DNA from: Myxococcales bacterium
GTDB lineage: Bacteria > Myxococcota_A > Polyangia > Polyangiales > Polyangiaceae
Length of the DNA stretch: 64,000 bases
Assembly: GCA_004193285.1 (NCBI GenBank)
Contig: SECP01000014.1
Location: 97,176 to 161,175 of the forward strand
Direction: 5' to 3'
Positions 51,801-61,848 of the stretch are shown here, one piece after another. Under the pieces are notes generated by a model. That model was not told the DNA's origin, did not search any database, and saw only the letters and a list, made by a program, of their open reading frames with translations. The position numbers and the translations under genes were made by a program. Positions within the stretch are counted from its first letter, which is position 1. Each line of letters starts with the position of its first letter.

Positions 51801-51830
51801 AGCTGCCCTCCCGCGGCGTCATAGGTAGCT

Positions 51831-52251
51831 GACACGTCCGCAAGCTGAAAGAAGCTCGCATTGCAGATGGAGGCGGACCTCGCTCACGAGTTCGTCCAGG
51901 TTGCTGTTCGCCGTCAATGGCAGCGCCTCCAAGGGCACGCTCGCCACCTCGGCGTGCTCTTGCTGGGACGCGCACGGGCGCAGCCAGCGGCGCCACCGCG
52001 GCCGCAGGCTGCTTGCCGGTGAGGTACAGGCTCGAAGCGGCTGGTGAGCTCATCGGCGTCCCGCCACTCGTATACGCGATTGCGCGAAGCGATGGAGGGC
52101 CGCTATCCGATTCCCCGTGGGCCAAGCTTGACGGCAGTCAGGCACTCGCTACCGCGAAACGTGCCGGCCGGGGGAGGGTGCGATTGAACAGCGTCGCCGT
52201 TCGATCAGCGACGATCGAACGGCGAATACCGTTCTTGGCAAGAGCTTCAGA
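51831..52251. other. Interval after the repeat array, no gene recognised
   Basis: 421 bases. Long frames on both strands lack domains and signal peptides. Parts of the minus strand (for example the segment reading NRVYEWRDADELTSRF) could be gene debris, but I cannot assign it. Confidence 0.35.
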
Positions 52252-53949
52252 CTAGCGGCACATCGAGACGCTTCCGCCGGTGATGTTCGTTGCGGTGCAG
52301 CCGTTGGCACCGTACTGCGCGCACCAATCTTGCCGGACGGACGCCCCACCACTGAGCGTGAGGTTGCGAAGCGCTACGTTTTGAGACGGCGGGTACTTGC
52401 CGCTGTTGGTGTTCGTGGTGTCGTTGCTGAGCGTGATCGAGCCGCCCACGATCTTGCCTGAGACGCCCGCTATCGTCGTATTGTAGGCGTTTTGTAGGAG
52501 GATCGGATTGTTGCCGGTGTTGGCGATATCGACCTCGTCCACCGTAAGCCCGCCGCTACCGGAGACGGAGAAGATCCCGCGGCCGCCGCCGCGAGCCACG
52601 ACCTTGCCCACTTTGATGTTGTCCCGCGGGAACGTGCTGCCCACCTTGCCGGCGCTGTTGGCGACCCGAAAGGCGGCGTACCCCGTGCCGGTGCCGCAGT
52701 TCGTGCAGCTCACCAGCCCAACGCGCGCGTTGATGCTGCGGTTCAACAGCAAGCCGCACTCCCCGACGGCGTTACCTTCCACGGTGCCGATCTGAATGTT
52801 GCTGATGCCGTAGGTCTCCACCACGTGGCTACCCATGCCGGTGCCGTAGACGTAGTCGATGGTCAAGCCGCTGTTGAACGCGGTGCTGCTCCCCGCGTTG
52901 CCGCCGCTATCTACGCGAATGCCGGTGCCGGCCGATGAAGAGAGGCGAAGGTCGATACGCCCGAGCTTGACGTTGTCGGTCGACCGCATGAAAATTCCGT
53001 ATTGGGGTGACCCCGTCATCTTCAAGTTCGGGATCTCGATCTCCCTCGCGTTTCGCGCGTAGAACGGGGACCGGTCCGAGCCGGAAGGTGAACCGCTGAC
53101 GTTGACGGTGCCGCACACGTTGAGCAGCGTGTAGCTCGGAATCGAGACCTGCTGGTCGGCGCCGATGTCCCCCGACCCTTGGACCAAGATGCTCTGCTTG
53201 GACGTGCGCCCGGCGGAGAGGCTACCGTATGCGGCGATGAGCGCGGCGCGCATGTCGCTGCCGGTGTGTATGCGAGCCGCGCCGCGGGTCACCGTCCACG
53301 TGCTGCCGGACTTTGCCATCACGGTCGTGTAGCCGCTCGTGGTTCCGTCGCAGGGATACGCGCTCGTGGCGCCCGAGGTGCCTCCACTCGAGGAGCCAGC
53401 GGAACCGCCCGCCGAGCTGCCCCCGGCACCGCTGGAGCCGCCCGTACCGCCGTCGACCACACTGCTGAGCTCGATGTAGTCGATTTTGAAGTCGTGGTCG
53501 GATGATGACGCGCTCTTGCCGGTCACCGTGAACTCGAATTCGACGTTGCCACTAAGATTCAAGGTACCGAGCGACACGGTGCGCCACGTATCGCCCGTGG
53601 TCGGCCCGTAGCCGCTGAGCGTTGCCACCGGCGCTCCGTTCACGTTCACGCGGTAGTCACCGTAGCTGTTTCGCTGCGAGTAGCGTAGCGCCACCTGGTA
53701 GGTGCCGGCGGTGACGGGCGAGGCAAAGCGGAAGAAATCACCGACCGCGTTCGCGTTCATCCGAACCGTAGTGGACGGGGAGATGGTGTCACCCCCGGAG
53801 GTGCTCCACGTCTGCGCCTCCGCCTCGATGCGCACCGTGAGCGCCTGCTGACCGCTGCCAAACCCCTCTCCCCCCTCGTCCCCTTCCGCTGCGCCACACC
53901 CCACCGCCCCCGCTAGTACCATCAGCGTCGTGAGACGAAACCACTTCAT
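52252..53949 (-). CDS. Lipoprotein with carbohydrate-binding and right-handed beta-helix domains
   Basis: 565 residues, ATG at 53949. Lipobox VLAGAVGCGAA. Residues 38-165 form a CBM6/CBM35-like domain (IEAEAQTWSTSGGDTI at its start, FKIDYIELSS at its end), then a Gly/Ser linker. From residue 220 on there is a repeated beta-helix pattern with N/G turns (IEIPNLKMTGSPQYGIFMRSTDNVKLGRIDLRL and so on). Such proteins bind or cleave polysaccharides; no lyase catalytic triad is obvious. It ends CTATNITGGSVSMCR with paired Cys. Probably an outer-surface glycan protein. Confidence 0.8.
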   Translation of the reverse strand: MKWFRLTTLMVLAGAVGCGAAEGDEGGEGFGSGQQALTVRIEAEAQTWSTSGGDTISPSTTVRMNANAVGDFFRFASPVTAGTYQVALRYSQRNSYGDYRVNVNGAPVATLSGYGPTTGDTWRTVSLGTLNLSGNVEFEFTVTGKSASSSDHDFKIDYIELSSVVDGGTGGSSGAGGSSAGGSAGSSSGGTSGATSAYPCDGTTSGYTTVMAKSGSTWTVTRGAARIHTGSDMRAALIAAYGSLSAGRTSKQSILVQGSGDIGADQQVSIPSYTLLNVCGTVNVSGSPSGSDRSPFYARNAREIEIPNLKMTGSPQYGIFMRSTDNVKLGRIDLRLSSSAGTGIRVDSGGNAGSSTAFNSGLTIDYVYGTGMGSHVVETYGISNIQIGTVEGNAVGECGLLLNRSINARVGLVSCTNCGTGTGYAAFRVANSAGKVGSTFPRDNIKVGKVVARGGGRGIFSVSGSGGLTVDEVDIANTGNNPILLQNAYNTTIAGVSGKIVGGSITLSNDTTNTNSGKYPPSQNVALRNLTLSGGASVRQDWCAQYGANGCTATNITGGSVSMCR

Positions 53950-54249
53950 ATCGTGCCTCTTCTTCGCGCTCACATCACAGCGCGAGCTCGTTGGTTATGG
54001 CGGCCACCCGAACCATCGCGTGGCGACGCGCCCACTTGGGCGCGCAGCATGACAAGGGGCACTGACGTTCCGAGCTTACGGACAAACTGACAAGGGAGGA
54101 TTGGTCCTGAGGCCTGTCCACTCGCGCACTAAAAATCCATGTTCATACCCAGCGGCATTGCCGCAGCGGCGCAGCGGCACAACATCAGGGTGCTCGGTGC
54201 CGCGTGGTCTCGCTCCGGGACGCCGCGACAGCTCGACGACCGCGGCGCG
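53950..54249. other. Intergenic with a GC-rich hairpin
   Basis: 300 bases between two minus-strand lipoprotein genes. GCGCCC at 54028-54033 pairs with GGGCGC at 54038-54043. No gene is evident. Confidence 0.4.
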
Positions 54250-56151
54250 TCAGTAGAACCGCTGGACTCGGATAGCGACGTTTTTGTTTTGCGTATCCGT
54301 GACCGGCCACGTGAGGGACGCGACGCCGCTTGCGTTCATGTAGGCCGTTCGCTTGGCGGGCGCGTAGATTGAAACCTCGCCGCCGGGAAGCGGCTCGATG
54401 GGGCCCCACACTCCATTCAGCAAGCGTCGCTGAACGAGCCCGAAAGTATCATTACCCGTTAGCGTGCGCCAGACGAGCAGCGAGCTGCCGTGCCCATCCG
54501 AGACTATTTGCGGATACTCGATCTTGGGCACGTACTGCTCGGCATCGTGCTCGACGTGCGAGCTCCACCCTTTGCCGGACTGGTAAGTGACCGTGTTCGC
54601 CACCATGACGTAGTCCGCGTTCTCGCCGGGCCAGGCGGCGATGAATCGTGAGCCGTCGTAGGTAATGCTGGCGGTGTCGTACTGAGCGTCGAAAACGTTG
54701 TCGGTGGGGCTTGCCGTCTCCGCGTTGAACCAACCCTCGTCTGGGTCGAAGTGGCTTCCCCGCAGCGAACCCGGGATTTGGCTCCCACGCCAGACGACCA
54801 GGGCCTCGCCGCTCGGTGCGACCGCGATCGCGGGAGCGCCCAAGGTGTTCGACGTTGCGCTGGGGTCGCTCGCGCTCCCGGGAACCACCTCCGCGCTAGC
54901 CCAGCCGTCGGACTCGACCGTGTAGCGAGAAACCATGATCTGGGTGCGATCCGTCTTCGGGTCCCACGCCTTGAAGGCCGCCAAGCCATTGCCGGCTTCG
55001 TCGAAGCCGATGCTGAGGTCCGAGAGCACCGAAATTCCGACGGGCGCGAGCTCGTCACGAGTGGTCTGCCAGACTCCCTCCGCGTTGGTGTGCGAAGCCC
55101 TCACGCCGGTGACCCGGGACGCTCGCTCGAAGCGCGACACGACTCCGAGAGGGGACACCGCGAGCGCGCTGATCCAGGACTGGGAGCTCGTCGAGGCTTG
55201 CGTCGGCTTCATCTCCCAAGCGCCGAGCCGATACTGTTGCGCGTAGCTAGGCCCATCCGCAGCCCAGGCGATGGCTCCCTGTCCGTTAACGCCGACGGCG
55301 GCGATGGGAGCTTGGCAGTCGGTCGCGTCTTGGGCGAACGGAGTCGGCGTCGGCAGCTCCTGCCCGAGCTCGAGCCAGGCTGCGTACCCTGGGCACATCT
55401 GCGCGCCGTTGCCGTTCCATGCGAGCAAGATGGCGCCGCTGGCAGTCATCGGTGAGTAGGCCGCCATGGAGTAAAACTCCGCGGGGATATCCAGCGAGTG
55501 CCACTCGCCATCTCGCACCGAGAAAGTCGACTGAAAGGGCTCCACGAGCGGGGTCCCGGCCTCGTCCGTTACGGTTTCGCAGACGACCACGTCGTAGGAC
55601 GCGCGCAACCTGAGCCGCGTATCGGGCAAGAACGTCGCCACGCCGTCCTCGTAGCTCAGCTTTCCGGGCACGGATGCCTCGCCGTCCAGCAGCTGCACGC
55701 AGTCACTCGTGACGCTCTCGGGATTCAGCGCTTCGCTGAACTCGAGCACGATTGGCGCATCCGGCTCGGCGCCTTCACTTTCGTGACCCGGAGTGACCGA
55801 GACGACGCGCGGCGGCGCATCGCCAGCGCGACACGACCCCTCCACGCACACTTCCGCGCCGTCCGCGGCGACGCCGTTGGAGCAGTCGACCGCGGCCGTG
55901 CACTCCGGCTCTACCGGGGCGCCGCCTGCTCCGCCGCTGCTCTCGCTATCCCCTCCGGCGGAGCTCCCGCCTTGGTTGCCCGGCTCGCCGCCCTGCCCCG
56001 CCTCCGCCTCCGCCTGAGCGGCGCAGGTGCGGGTTGCTTTGCAATCCTCGGAGTTGAAGCCATTCCCACACGCAACCGCGCTCGAAATCGCGAAAACGGC
56101 GCCGCCCGCCATCCGCTGCCAGCCCTTGTCACGATTCTTGTGTACAGACAT
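54250..56151 (-). CDS. Lipoprotein with Big_5-like and propeller-like domains
   Basis: 633 residues from the ATG at 56151 (an ATG at 56181 would add ten). The lipobox is at ISSAVACGNG. An EGF-like or Cys-rich segment and a Gly/Ser linker follow (to about residue 105). A domain with VVSVTPGHESEGAEPDAPIVLEFSEALN matches the Ig-like Big_5 fold. The last 420 residues contain repeats of the type AAYSPMTASGAILLAWNGNG / IAWAADGPSYAQQYRLGAWE / VWRGSQIPGS, spaced like propeller blades. Probably a cell-surface binding protein. Function unknown. Confidence 0.75.
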   Translation of the reverse strand: MSVHKNRDKGWQRMAGGAVFAISSAVACGNGFNSEDCKATRTCAAQAEAEAGQGGEPGNQGGSSAGGDSESSGGAGGAPVEPECTAAVDCSNGVAADGAEVCVEGSCRAGDAPPRVVSVTPGHESEGAEPDAPIVLEFSEALNPESVTSDCVQLLDGEASVPGKLSYEDGVATFLPDTRLRLRASYDVVVCETVTDEAGTPLVEPFQSTFSVRDGEWHSLDIPAEFYSMAAYSPMTASGAILLAWNGNGAQMCPGYAAWLELGQELPTPTPFAQDATDCQAPIAAVGVNGQGAIAWAADGPSYAQQYRLGAWEMKPTQASTSSQSWISALAVSPLGVVSRFERASRVTGVRASHTNAEGVWQTTRDELAPVGISVLSDLSIGFDEAGNGLAAFKAWDPKTDRTQIMVSRYTVESDGWASAEVVPGSASDPSATSNTLGAPAIAVAPSGEALVVWRGSQIPGSLRGSHFDPDEGWFNAETASPTDNVFDAQYDTASITYDGSRFIAAWPGENADYVMVANTVTYQSGKGWSSHVEHDAEQYVPKIEYPQIVSDGHGSSLLVWRTLTGNDTFGLVQRRLLNGVWGPIEPLPGGEVSIYAPAKRTAYMNASGVASLTWPVTDTQNKNVAIRVQRFY

Positions 56152-56846
56152 CTCGCCGCCCTCTGTGTGTTCGCCGCGCATAGCACGGGAGGTTTATGAA
56201 ATCAGTTCCAGGTTTGCGCTCGGAGCTCTCCGGCGCCGCCCCTCATCGGTTCCGAGCCCGCCTCAGTTGCGGGATTTCTGACTCCAGTGACGGCGGAAGG
56301 GGCGTGGCTGGCTGGGAGCGACGCGATCCGACCCGCGTCGCACCGCGCTGGGGCTGCAAGCCGCGTGTGCCGCAGGTCGCCGGGTGGGCCGCAGGTCGCC
56401 GCGGCCCGCCAGCGCTCGGCATGTTGAGACCAACGCGAGCGAGCGACGGTTCGAGGAGGGGCGCCCGGTCAGCGGCGAAGGGCCACGACTCGAAACCAGA
56501 CGGACGCGAGCAAAGACAAACGACGGGACATCGTTGCTTCGTCGTTCGTGATTCCTCCGAAGCGACTTGCTGCGAGGTAGTCGTGAGCTGCTGAGCGTGA
56601 GGCTCCCTCGAGCGCGCGGCGCGTGCTCTGGTGTTCACTTGAAACATCCAGGCAAGCGTGAGGGGCTGCGGTGCATTACGTCTCAGTGCAACGTGAAGCG
56701 TAGCCTTCTAGACGTGGTCTTCTCGGCGTCGAGCGTCCGCGTTTGCTGACGCCCACTCGTCTTGACGAGGGAGGAAAATGCGCGCCCTATATTCCGGCCA
56801 TCGCTCTCGACACATCTGTTCAGAGTCAGTCGGCAAGGGGACGAAG
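56152..56846. other. Intergenic, divergent promoter region
   Basis: About 695 bases between divergent genes. The segment GCCGCAGGTCGCC occurs twice about 19 bp apart near 56369-56400. Frames on both strands here lack domain similarity. An ATG at 56778 in frame with the next gene is probably not used. Confidence 0.4.
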
Positions 56847-58202
56847 ATGAACACCGAGCACACGAAACGGCGCTTGATACTTCTCGAGCTCAACGAGCTC
56901 TGCCCGCAACTCCTCGATTCGTTCATTGCTCGAGGTCACCTGCCCAACTTCGAACGATTGCGTAAAATGTCGCGCGAATTCATCACGCACACCACTGAAG
57001 AGCTGCTCGAGCCGTGGATTCAGTGGGTCACGGTTCATACCGGGGTGCCGCTATCCGAGCACGGCATCATCGACTTGGACGAAGCGGACAAGTTGCGGCA
57101 CTCGGCGTTCTGGGAAACGCTCGACCCAGTTCTGTTGTTATCGCCGATGAACGTCAAGTTCGCGCAAGGTGGTGAGTCGGTGTTCCTTCCGGACCCGTGG
57201 GCAGCCTCGCAGGCGCCCTCGAGCACCCTGCAGCCTCTTTATAAGTTCATTCGGGCCGCCGTGAACGGGCACGCGCGCGCCGACAAGTTCGAGGCTCGGG
57301 ACGTCCTTTCCGCCATGCGGTTTCTGGTCAGTCACGGCCTCTCGCTGGACTCATGCGCCGCCATTGCCAAGCAGCTCACGAACGAACGCGTCTCCCCGAA
57401 TGACGTCAAATGGCGCCGCGCGACGATCCTGGATCGGCTGCTGTGGGACGTCTTCGAGCACTTCTGGACTGGCCCGGTCGCGCCACGTGTCGGCGTCTTC
57501 TTTTCCAATGCTACCGCGCACTACCAGCACAAGTACTGGTCGCACCACGATCCGGCAGGCTTCGCGGTAAAGCCTGGCGAAAGCGAGCTGGAGGCTTATG
57601 GCGACGCGATTCTCTTCGGATACCAGGCGCAAGATCGTTTGATCGGCAAAGCTTTGGCACTGGCAGGTAAGGACACGGCCATCGCAATGTGCACGGCACT
57701 AAGTCAGCAACCGATGCATGACTACGAAGACCGCGGAGGCAAGGCGATGTTCATCGCCAAGGATTACCGAAAGCTTTTGCCGCTCCTGGGCGCAGCCGCC
57801 GCATCGGATGAGCCGCTGATGGCAGAGGAGAGCCGGCTGCACTTCGACACGCACGCGCTCGCTGAGCGTGCTTTCGCTAGTGTGAACGCTGCGAGGACGG
57901 CGGCGGGGGCGAAAGTGTTCAAGACCCGAGGCTTGGATGGCCGTTCGTTCATCGTGGGCTGCGCGCTGTTCGCCAGCGAGGTGCGTGACGACACGCTCGT
58001 CGTCTTGGACAAGGGAGCGCCCGTGCCGTTTCTGGATTTCTTCGTGAAGATGAAGACGACCACCACCGCCAAGCACCACCCGGATGGCCTGCTGTGGGTA
58101 ACCAATCCTGCGGAGCAGGTCCGGCACAGCGGAGTCGAGCACTTACCCCTGACGATGGTCCGCACGAAGCTCGAACAAGCAATGTCATCGACGTTGTCGT
58201 GA
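56847..58202 (+). CDS. Alkaline-phosphatase-fold protein of polysaccharide-cluster type
   Basis: 451 residues with no signal peptide. The start LILLELNELCPQLLDSFIAR, LPNFERL and LLEPWIQWVTVHTGVPLSEHGI recalls alkaline-phosphatase-superfamily proteins encoded in surface-polysaccharide clusters. The end HPDGLLWVTNP fits as well. The first metal-ligand position is Glu (LLELNE) as in that family. The ATG at 56847 follows GGGGACGAAG. The reaction is unknown; phosphate or sulfate ester or phosphodiester transfer is the superfamily theme. Its 3' end overlaps the convergent lipoprotein gene by 18 bp. Confidence 0.75.
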   Translation: MNTEHTKRRLILLELNELCPQLLDSFIARGHLPNFERLRKMSREFITHTTEELLEPWIQWVTVHTGVPLSEHGIIDLDEADKLRHSAFWETLDPVLLLSPMNVKFAQGGESVFLPDPWAASQAPSSTLQPLYKFIRAAVNGHARADKFEARDVLSAMRFLVSHGLSLDSCAAIAKQLTNERVSPNDVKWRRATILDRLLWDVFEHFWTGPVAPRVGVFFSNATAHYQHKYWSHHDPAGFAVKPGESELEAYGDAILFGYQAQDRLIGKALALAGKDTAIAMCTALSQQPMHDYEDRGGKAMFIAKDYRKLLPLLGAAAASDEPLMAEESRLHFDTHALAERAFASVNAARTAAGAKVFKTRGLDGRSFIVGCALFASEVRDDTLVVLDKGAPVPFLDFFVKMKTTTTAKHHPDGLLWVTNPAEQVRHSGVEHLPLTMVRTKLEQAMSSTLS

Positions 58203-58556
58203 GCTTCCGAGCCGAGCCGTCGCGCAGCGTGGCTCCTGCTGCGTTGCGCGATCCGCTCGACCTAGTGGCGCGACTGACGTGTCAGTGCCCGAGCCGCCGA
58301 CGCCGGCCGAGCCTGCGGCTGCGCCCGAGGCTCCGGCTCCGCCATTGCCGCTCCCGGAAGCCGAGCCGCTCGCGCCGGCGAGGTCATCACCGCCGGTCGC
58401 GCCCGCATCCGACGGGCCCGCGCCGTCACCGCCCTTCCCGGGCTGCGGCGAGTCGAACTCGCGCTTGGGGTCCGAACACGAGAGCAGCAGCGCCGCGGCC
58501 CCACTCATCGCCAGCGCACCCCCACACCACGCCCCCAATCCAACTCTTCGATTCAC
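58185..58556 (-). CDS. Short lipoprotein, possibly truncated
   Basis: 123 residues from a GTG at 58556. The signal and lipobox ALLLSCSDP are convincing. A Gly/Ser/Ala linker to about residue 95 follows. The last 30 residues (RADRATQQEPRCATARLG) look like an unrelated frame. In related proteins the linker precedes a folded domain, absent here, so the gene may be a remnant, or only a tethered linker. The convergent overlap with the preceding gene supports truncation. Confidence 0.5.
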   Translation of the reverse strand: MNRRVGLGAWCGGALAMSGAAALLLSCSDPKREFDSPQPGKGGDGAGPSDAGATGGDDLAGASGSASGSGNGGAGASGAAAGSAGVGGSGTDTSVAPLGRADRATQQEPRCATARLGSSRQRR

Positions 58557-58694
58557 CGCGACACCGTAGGCGAGCGGCCTAGTTGCGACAAGCCGAGCGC
58601 CATGTGGCAACGTAACCACACGTCATAATCCGCCCGCGCCTACGCGACTACCATGCTCTCTGAACCGGTGTGCGTTGCCGCGCGCGGCTCTGAT

Positions 58695-59897
58695 TCAAAG
58701 CCGCGCGCGCCAGAGCGCCTCTGCAGCCTGCAGGCAGCGAGGCACGTCATCGAAATGGTAGGGCCACTCGCTCGGTTCGATTTCCTGCAAAAAGTACGCG
58801 TAGGTTGCGGCGCCACGCATGGCGGCGATGAAGGGTGCAAGCTCCAGCGCCCGTTCTGGCTGCGAGCGAGGCGCGAGCCGCTTCCAACTGGCACACCAGC
58901 TCGCCAACAAAGGAGCCGCCTCTGCTTCCGACAAGCCGGCGAGCAAGCCGCAAATATCGGTGACCGGGTTACCGACGAACGACTCGCCCCAGTCCAGGAG
59001 GCGCACGCCGTGCACCGAGCCGCGTGCATTGCCGGGGTGATTGTCGGAGTGCACGAGAGTCGCCGGTAGCCCGCACTCCTCTAGACGCTCCAGCTGCTGC
59101 TCATGATACCGGAGCAGATCCTCCAGCCGCGGGTAGTCCCTCGACCAGGCCAGCAGCTTCCGGCTCACGTCCTCGGCGCGCTTTTCGCCGCGTAGATCTG
59201 GCACGCCGAGCAGCAGCAGCTCGTCCACGGCAGCTGCGCCGAGGCTTTGAATTACCTGCGACTGCCGAAGGATCAACTCGCGCATGGCTGCGGGCGCGCC
59301 GTAGAGATCCTCGCCTTCGACATGAGCGAGCAGACTCCTGCCCTCGTCATCGCCAGCCAGGAGCGTCGGAGCGGCGCTGGGCGCGGCGCGATTCAACCAG
59401 CGCAGCACCCGACCCTCGTAGCTCATGAAAGCCGGCACCTGCTTCAGCCACACGGGAGCTTCAGGGAACGTGGACCGCTCCAAACGCCACAATGTGGACA
59501 GGTTCCAGGTTCGCTGCTGAACGGCACTGAGCTCGCTCCAACCGAGAGCGGCACGCGCCCAGTCCAGGCTGCGCGCTGGCCCGCCGAGCTCCGCCCAGGG
59601 CATGCGCTTGGCGTTCTCCCCGCGCGCGAGCTCGACCAGCGACTCGGGAACGGGCAAGAGCCGGCCCGGTGTGCCCGCGCTCAGCTCCCCGAGGTAGGCG
59701 ACCTCGCCACCGCCGGAGTGCGGCTGATTGCCGTGTAGCAAACGCAGCACCACCACTCGGACGGAGAAACGCGCCTCGACCTCGGCGACCAAGTCCGCGC
59801 TCTCCTGCCAATAAGGAAGCTCCAGCTCCAGCGGCGGGAACATGCCGAGCAGCTCTCCCGCCGGCGAAAGCAAAACCAGGCTCGCCGTGCGCCCCAT
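58695..59897 (-). CDS. APH-family kinase with NUDIX-like N-terminal domain
   Basis: 400 residues from the ATG at 59897 (another at 59942). The N-terminal 110 residues form a beta-rich domain (SLVLLSPAGELLGMFPP, SVRVVVLRLLHG, GEVAYLGELS), like the domain preceding APH kinases in actinobacteria. The kinase-like part has the catalytic loop LVHSDNHPGNA with Asp and Asn and the metal Asp in LLDWGESFVGNPVTD. It should phosphorylate a small molecule such as an aminoglycoside, choline or sugar; substrate unknown. No resistance gene context. Confidence 0.82.
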   Translation of the reverse strand: MGRTASLVLLSPAGELLGMFPPLELELPYWQESADLVAEVEARFSVRVVVLRLLHGNQPHSGGGEVAYLGELSAGTPGRLLPVPESLVELARGENAKRMPWAELGGPARSLDWARAALGWSELSAVQQRTWNLSTLWRLERSTFPEAPVWLKQVPAFMSYEGRVLRWLNRAAPSAAPTLLAGDDEGRSLLAHVEGEDLYGAPAAMRELILRQSQVIQSLGAAAVDELLLLGVPDLRGEKRAEDVSRKLLAWSRDYPRLEDLLRYHEQQLERLEECGLPATLVHSDNHPGNARGSVHGVRLLDWGESFVGNPVTDICGLLAGLSEAEAAPLLASWCASWKRLAPRSQPERALELAPFIAAMRGAATYAYFLQEIEPSEWPYHFDDVPRCLQAAEALWRARL

Positions 59898-60048
59898 GGA
59901 GCATCCGCTTAGCACATTGCCCAGGCTCCCGCGCAGCGGCATCGACGCGTCTTGAGCGCTACCGAGGCGCTGGAAAAGGTCGTCACCTCGGATTGAGTCC
60001 TCTCTTTACGGCGAGCCGAAACTTGGGCCTACGTTGGCTTGGTGGATC

Positions 60049-61848
60049 ATGGGTAAAGGGCTCCAGCGCGGTTGCGGTTGGGTACTATGGGGACTCGTGC
60101 TGGGGTGCGCGCCGACGAGCGAAGCGGCACGAGGGCAGCTCATCGTCTCGATCGACACGGACATGGCGATCCCGAAGGACCTCAGCGCCATTCGGGTGCA
60201 GGTCGACGTTTATCGAGGAAACGAGTGGCAGCCGAAGTTCGACCGTGAGTTCGAGGTAGCGCCCAGCAAAGGCGCGGTGACGTTTCTTCCCGCCACGTTG
60301 GCGGTGGTGGCTGGCGAAACCGCCGAAGAAACGGTCCGCGTCGAGGTGCAAGGGCTCTCGGAGCAGGGGGAGGAGAGGGTGCTCCGGCGTGCCATCACCA
60401 CGGTACCGGCGGATCGCATCGCGCTCCTGCGGATGCCGCTCAGCTGGTCTTGCCTCGACGAGCTGGCGTGTGACGAGACGCAGACTTGCCAGCTCGGCCG
60501 CTGCACTGACGCGACGGTTGGGGTGGAGGACCTGCCCAGCTATGAACCGGAGGAAGTCTTTGGGGGAGCGGAAGCACCTGGAGGCACGGACGGTCGCTGC
60601 TTCGCGGTCGAGTCGTGTTTCAGCGAGAGCTTCGAGGTCGAGCCAAGCTACGCGGACGCCGACTATTGCCAGCTAACGCTCGACACCGAGCCCAGCGCCG
60701 CCCTCAACTTCGCGGTTCGGGGCGATCCTGATTCGACTGGGATTTGCGGAGGTTTCGACGGCTCCGAGCACTGCTACCTGCCGCTCAATCAGAGCGCGTC
60801 GTTGGGGTGGTCCGAGCTCGAGACCCCGAAGGCTCATGATGGGCTGATGCGGCACCGGTTGCAGCTTCCTCCCGGCATCTGCGACCGACTGCAAGCAGAT
60901 ACCAAGCTCTCTCTCCGCGCGAGCACGAGCTGCGCTTCCAAGACGGACTCGCTGGGTTCTTGCGGGCCTTGGTCGAGCGCGTCCAAACCTTTGGACCCGC
61001 CTGGCGCCGGTGGGAGCAGCAGCGGCGGAAGCAGCAGCGGTGGGAGCAGCAGCGGTGGGAGCAGCAGCGGCGGCAGCACCGCTACGGGCGGTGCGGGTGA
61101 ATCGAGCGCCGGGTCTGGCGCCGGCTCGTCGCCGATTGGCGGAAGCCCGCAGGTCGCCGGCGCTAGCGGAACAGGCACCTCTGGTAAAGGCGGAGAGTCT
61201 GGGAGCGGCGGAAGCGGCGGAAGCGGCGGAAGCCCCGCTGGCTATCCGTGTACTGAGTCCATCGCACCTGCGTTGCTCACGCGCTTCACCAGCCTCGAGC
61301 CGGATCCCAAGAACCCAGGGCAGTTTTTGGTCGACCTTCCTGCACCCGGAGGGGCGACGTTCGCCTACCCCGCAGGCGCCGGCGCCCCGACGATAGGCCC
61401 CGCCGGCTCGTTCCACGTTTCTGGAACCGTCTCCACCTATTCCGGTTTTGGCGTGTACTTGAACGAATGCCTGGACGCTTCGGCGTTCAGCGCCATTTCC
61501 TTCAGCATGCGTGGCAACGCGGGGCCCTCGGGGAAGATTCAGTTTCGGATGGTACCCAACCAGAATCGTCCCGTGGACCACGCGAACCAAGTGGGGGTCT
61601 GCATCGTGCCGGCCGGCGGCAGCGCCTACGAGTACTGCCGCAGCGGCTCCACGAGCCTCCCTGTGATTTTCGATGGCGGCGTGGTGACGGTCCGGTTCGC
61701 GGACATCACCGGGGGCCTGCCGGTAGCGTTCGTGAACGGCAGGAGCGTCGTGAGTTTCGAGTGGGCGCTGGAGTGGGCCTCCGGCGACGAACCGTATAGC
61801 TTCGACATCATCATCGACAATCTAACGTTCACGAGCGCGGTACCTTGA
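60049..61848 (+). CDS. Lipoprotein with Ser/Gly linker and C-terminal sugar-binding-like domain
   Basis: 599 residues, ATG at 60049. The lipobox is at LVLGCAPT. The N-terminal 160 residues are a beta domain (QLIVSIDTDMAIPKDLSAIRVQVDVYR) seen before kinase genes in Myxococcota. Cys pairs and a Gly/Ser linker of about 90 residues follow. The last 200 residues (SFHVSGTVSTYSGFGVYLNEC, AISFSMRGNAG and FSFDIIIDNLTF-like FDIIIDNLTF) resemble CBM11/Big carbohydrate-binding jelly rolls. Its stop overlaps the kinase start as TTGA, so this envelope protein and the kinase may be a pair. Confidence 0.78.
   Translation: MGKGLQRGCGWVLWGLVLGCAPTSEAARGQLIVSIDTDMAIPKDLSAIRVQVDVYRGNEWQPKFDREFEVAPSKGAVTFLPATLAVVAGETAEETVRVEVQGLSEQGEERVLRRAITTVPADRIALLRMPLSWSCLDELACDETQTCQLGRCTDATVGVEDLPSYEPEEVFGGAEAPGGTDGRCFAVESCFSESFEVEPSYADADYCQLTLDTEPSAALNFAVRGDPDSTGICGGFDGSEHCYLPLNQSASLGWSELETPKAHDGLMRHRLQLPPGICDRLQADTKLSLRASTSCASKTDSLGSCGPWSSASKPLDPPGAGGSSSGGSSSGGSSSGGSSSGGSTATGGAGESSAGSGAGSSPIGGSPQVAGASGTGTSGKGGESGSGGSGGSGGSPAGYPCTESIAPALLTRFTSLEPDPKNPGQFLVDLPAPGGATFAYPAGAGAPTIGPAGSFHVSGTVSTYSGFGVYLNECLDASAFSAISFSMRGNAGPSGKIQFRMVPNQNRPVDHANQVGVCIVPAGGSAYEYCRSGSTSLPVIFDGGVVTVRFADITGGLPVAFVNGRSVVSFEWALEWASGDEPYSFDIIIDNLTFTSAVP
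61011..61075 (+). repeat. 15-bp tandem repeat inside the lipoprotein linker
   Basis: GGGAGCAGCAGCGGY (also GGAAGCAGCAGCGGT) is repeated four to five times and encodes GGSSS. The unit is again 15 bp, as in the CAP lipoprotein at 15341. Confidence 0.75.

Noticed and set aside
51064..51828. 254-codon repeat protein encoded by the array
   Set aside because: The 106-bp period shifts frame at each unit, many frames on both strands stay open, and there is no start context. Open frames are a by-product of the repeat.
51694..52125. Minus-strand 143-codon frame after the array
   Set aside because: It starts outside any signal or domain and runs into the repeat array; probably spurious.
56243..56647. 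Minus-strand 134-codon frame in the intergenic region
   Set aside because: No domain, and amino acid composition is that of a high-G+C random frame.
58695..59897. Aminoglycoside resistance gene
   Set aside because: Only the general APH fold is visible; the N-terminal domain and lack of resistance context argue against naming a drug substrate.
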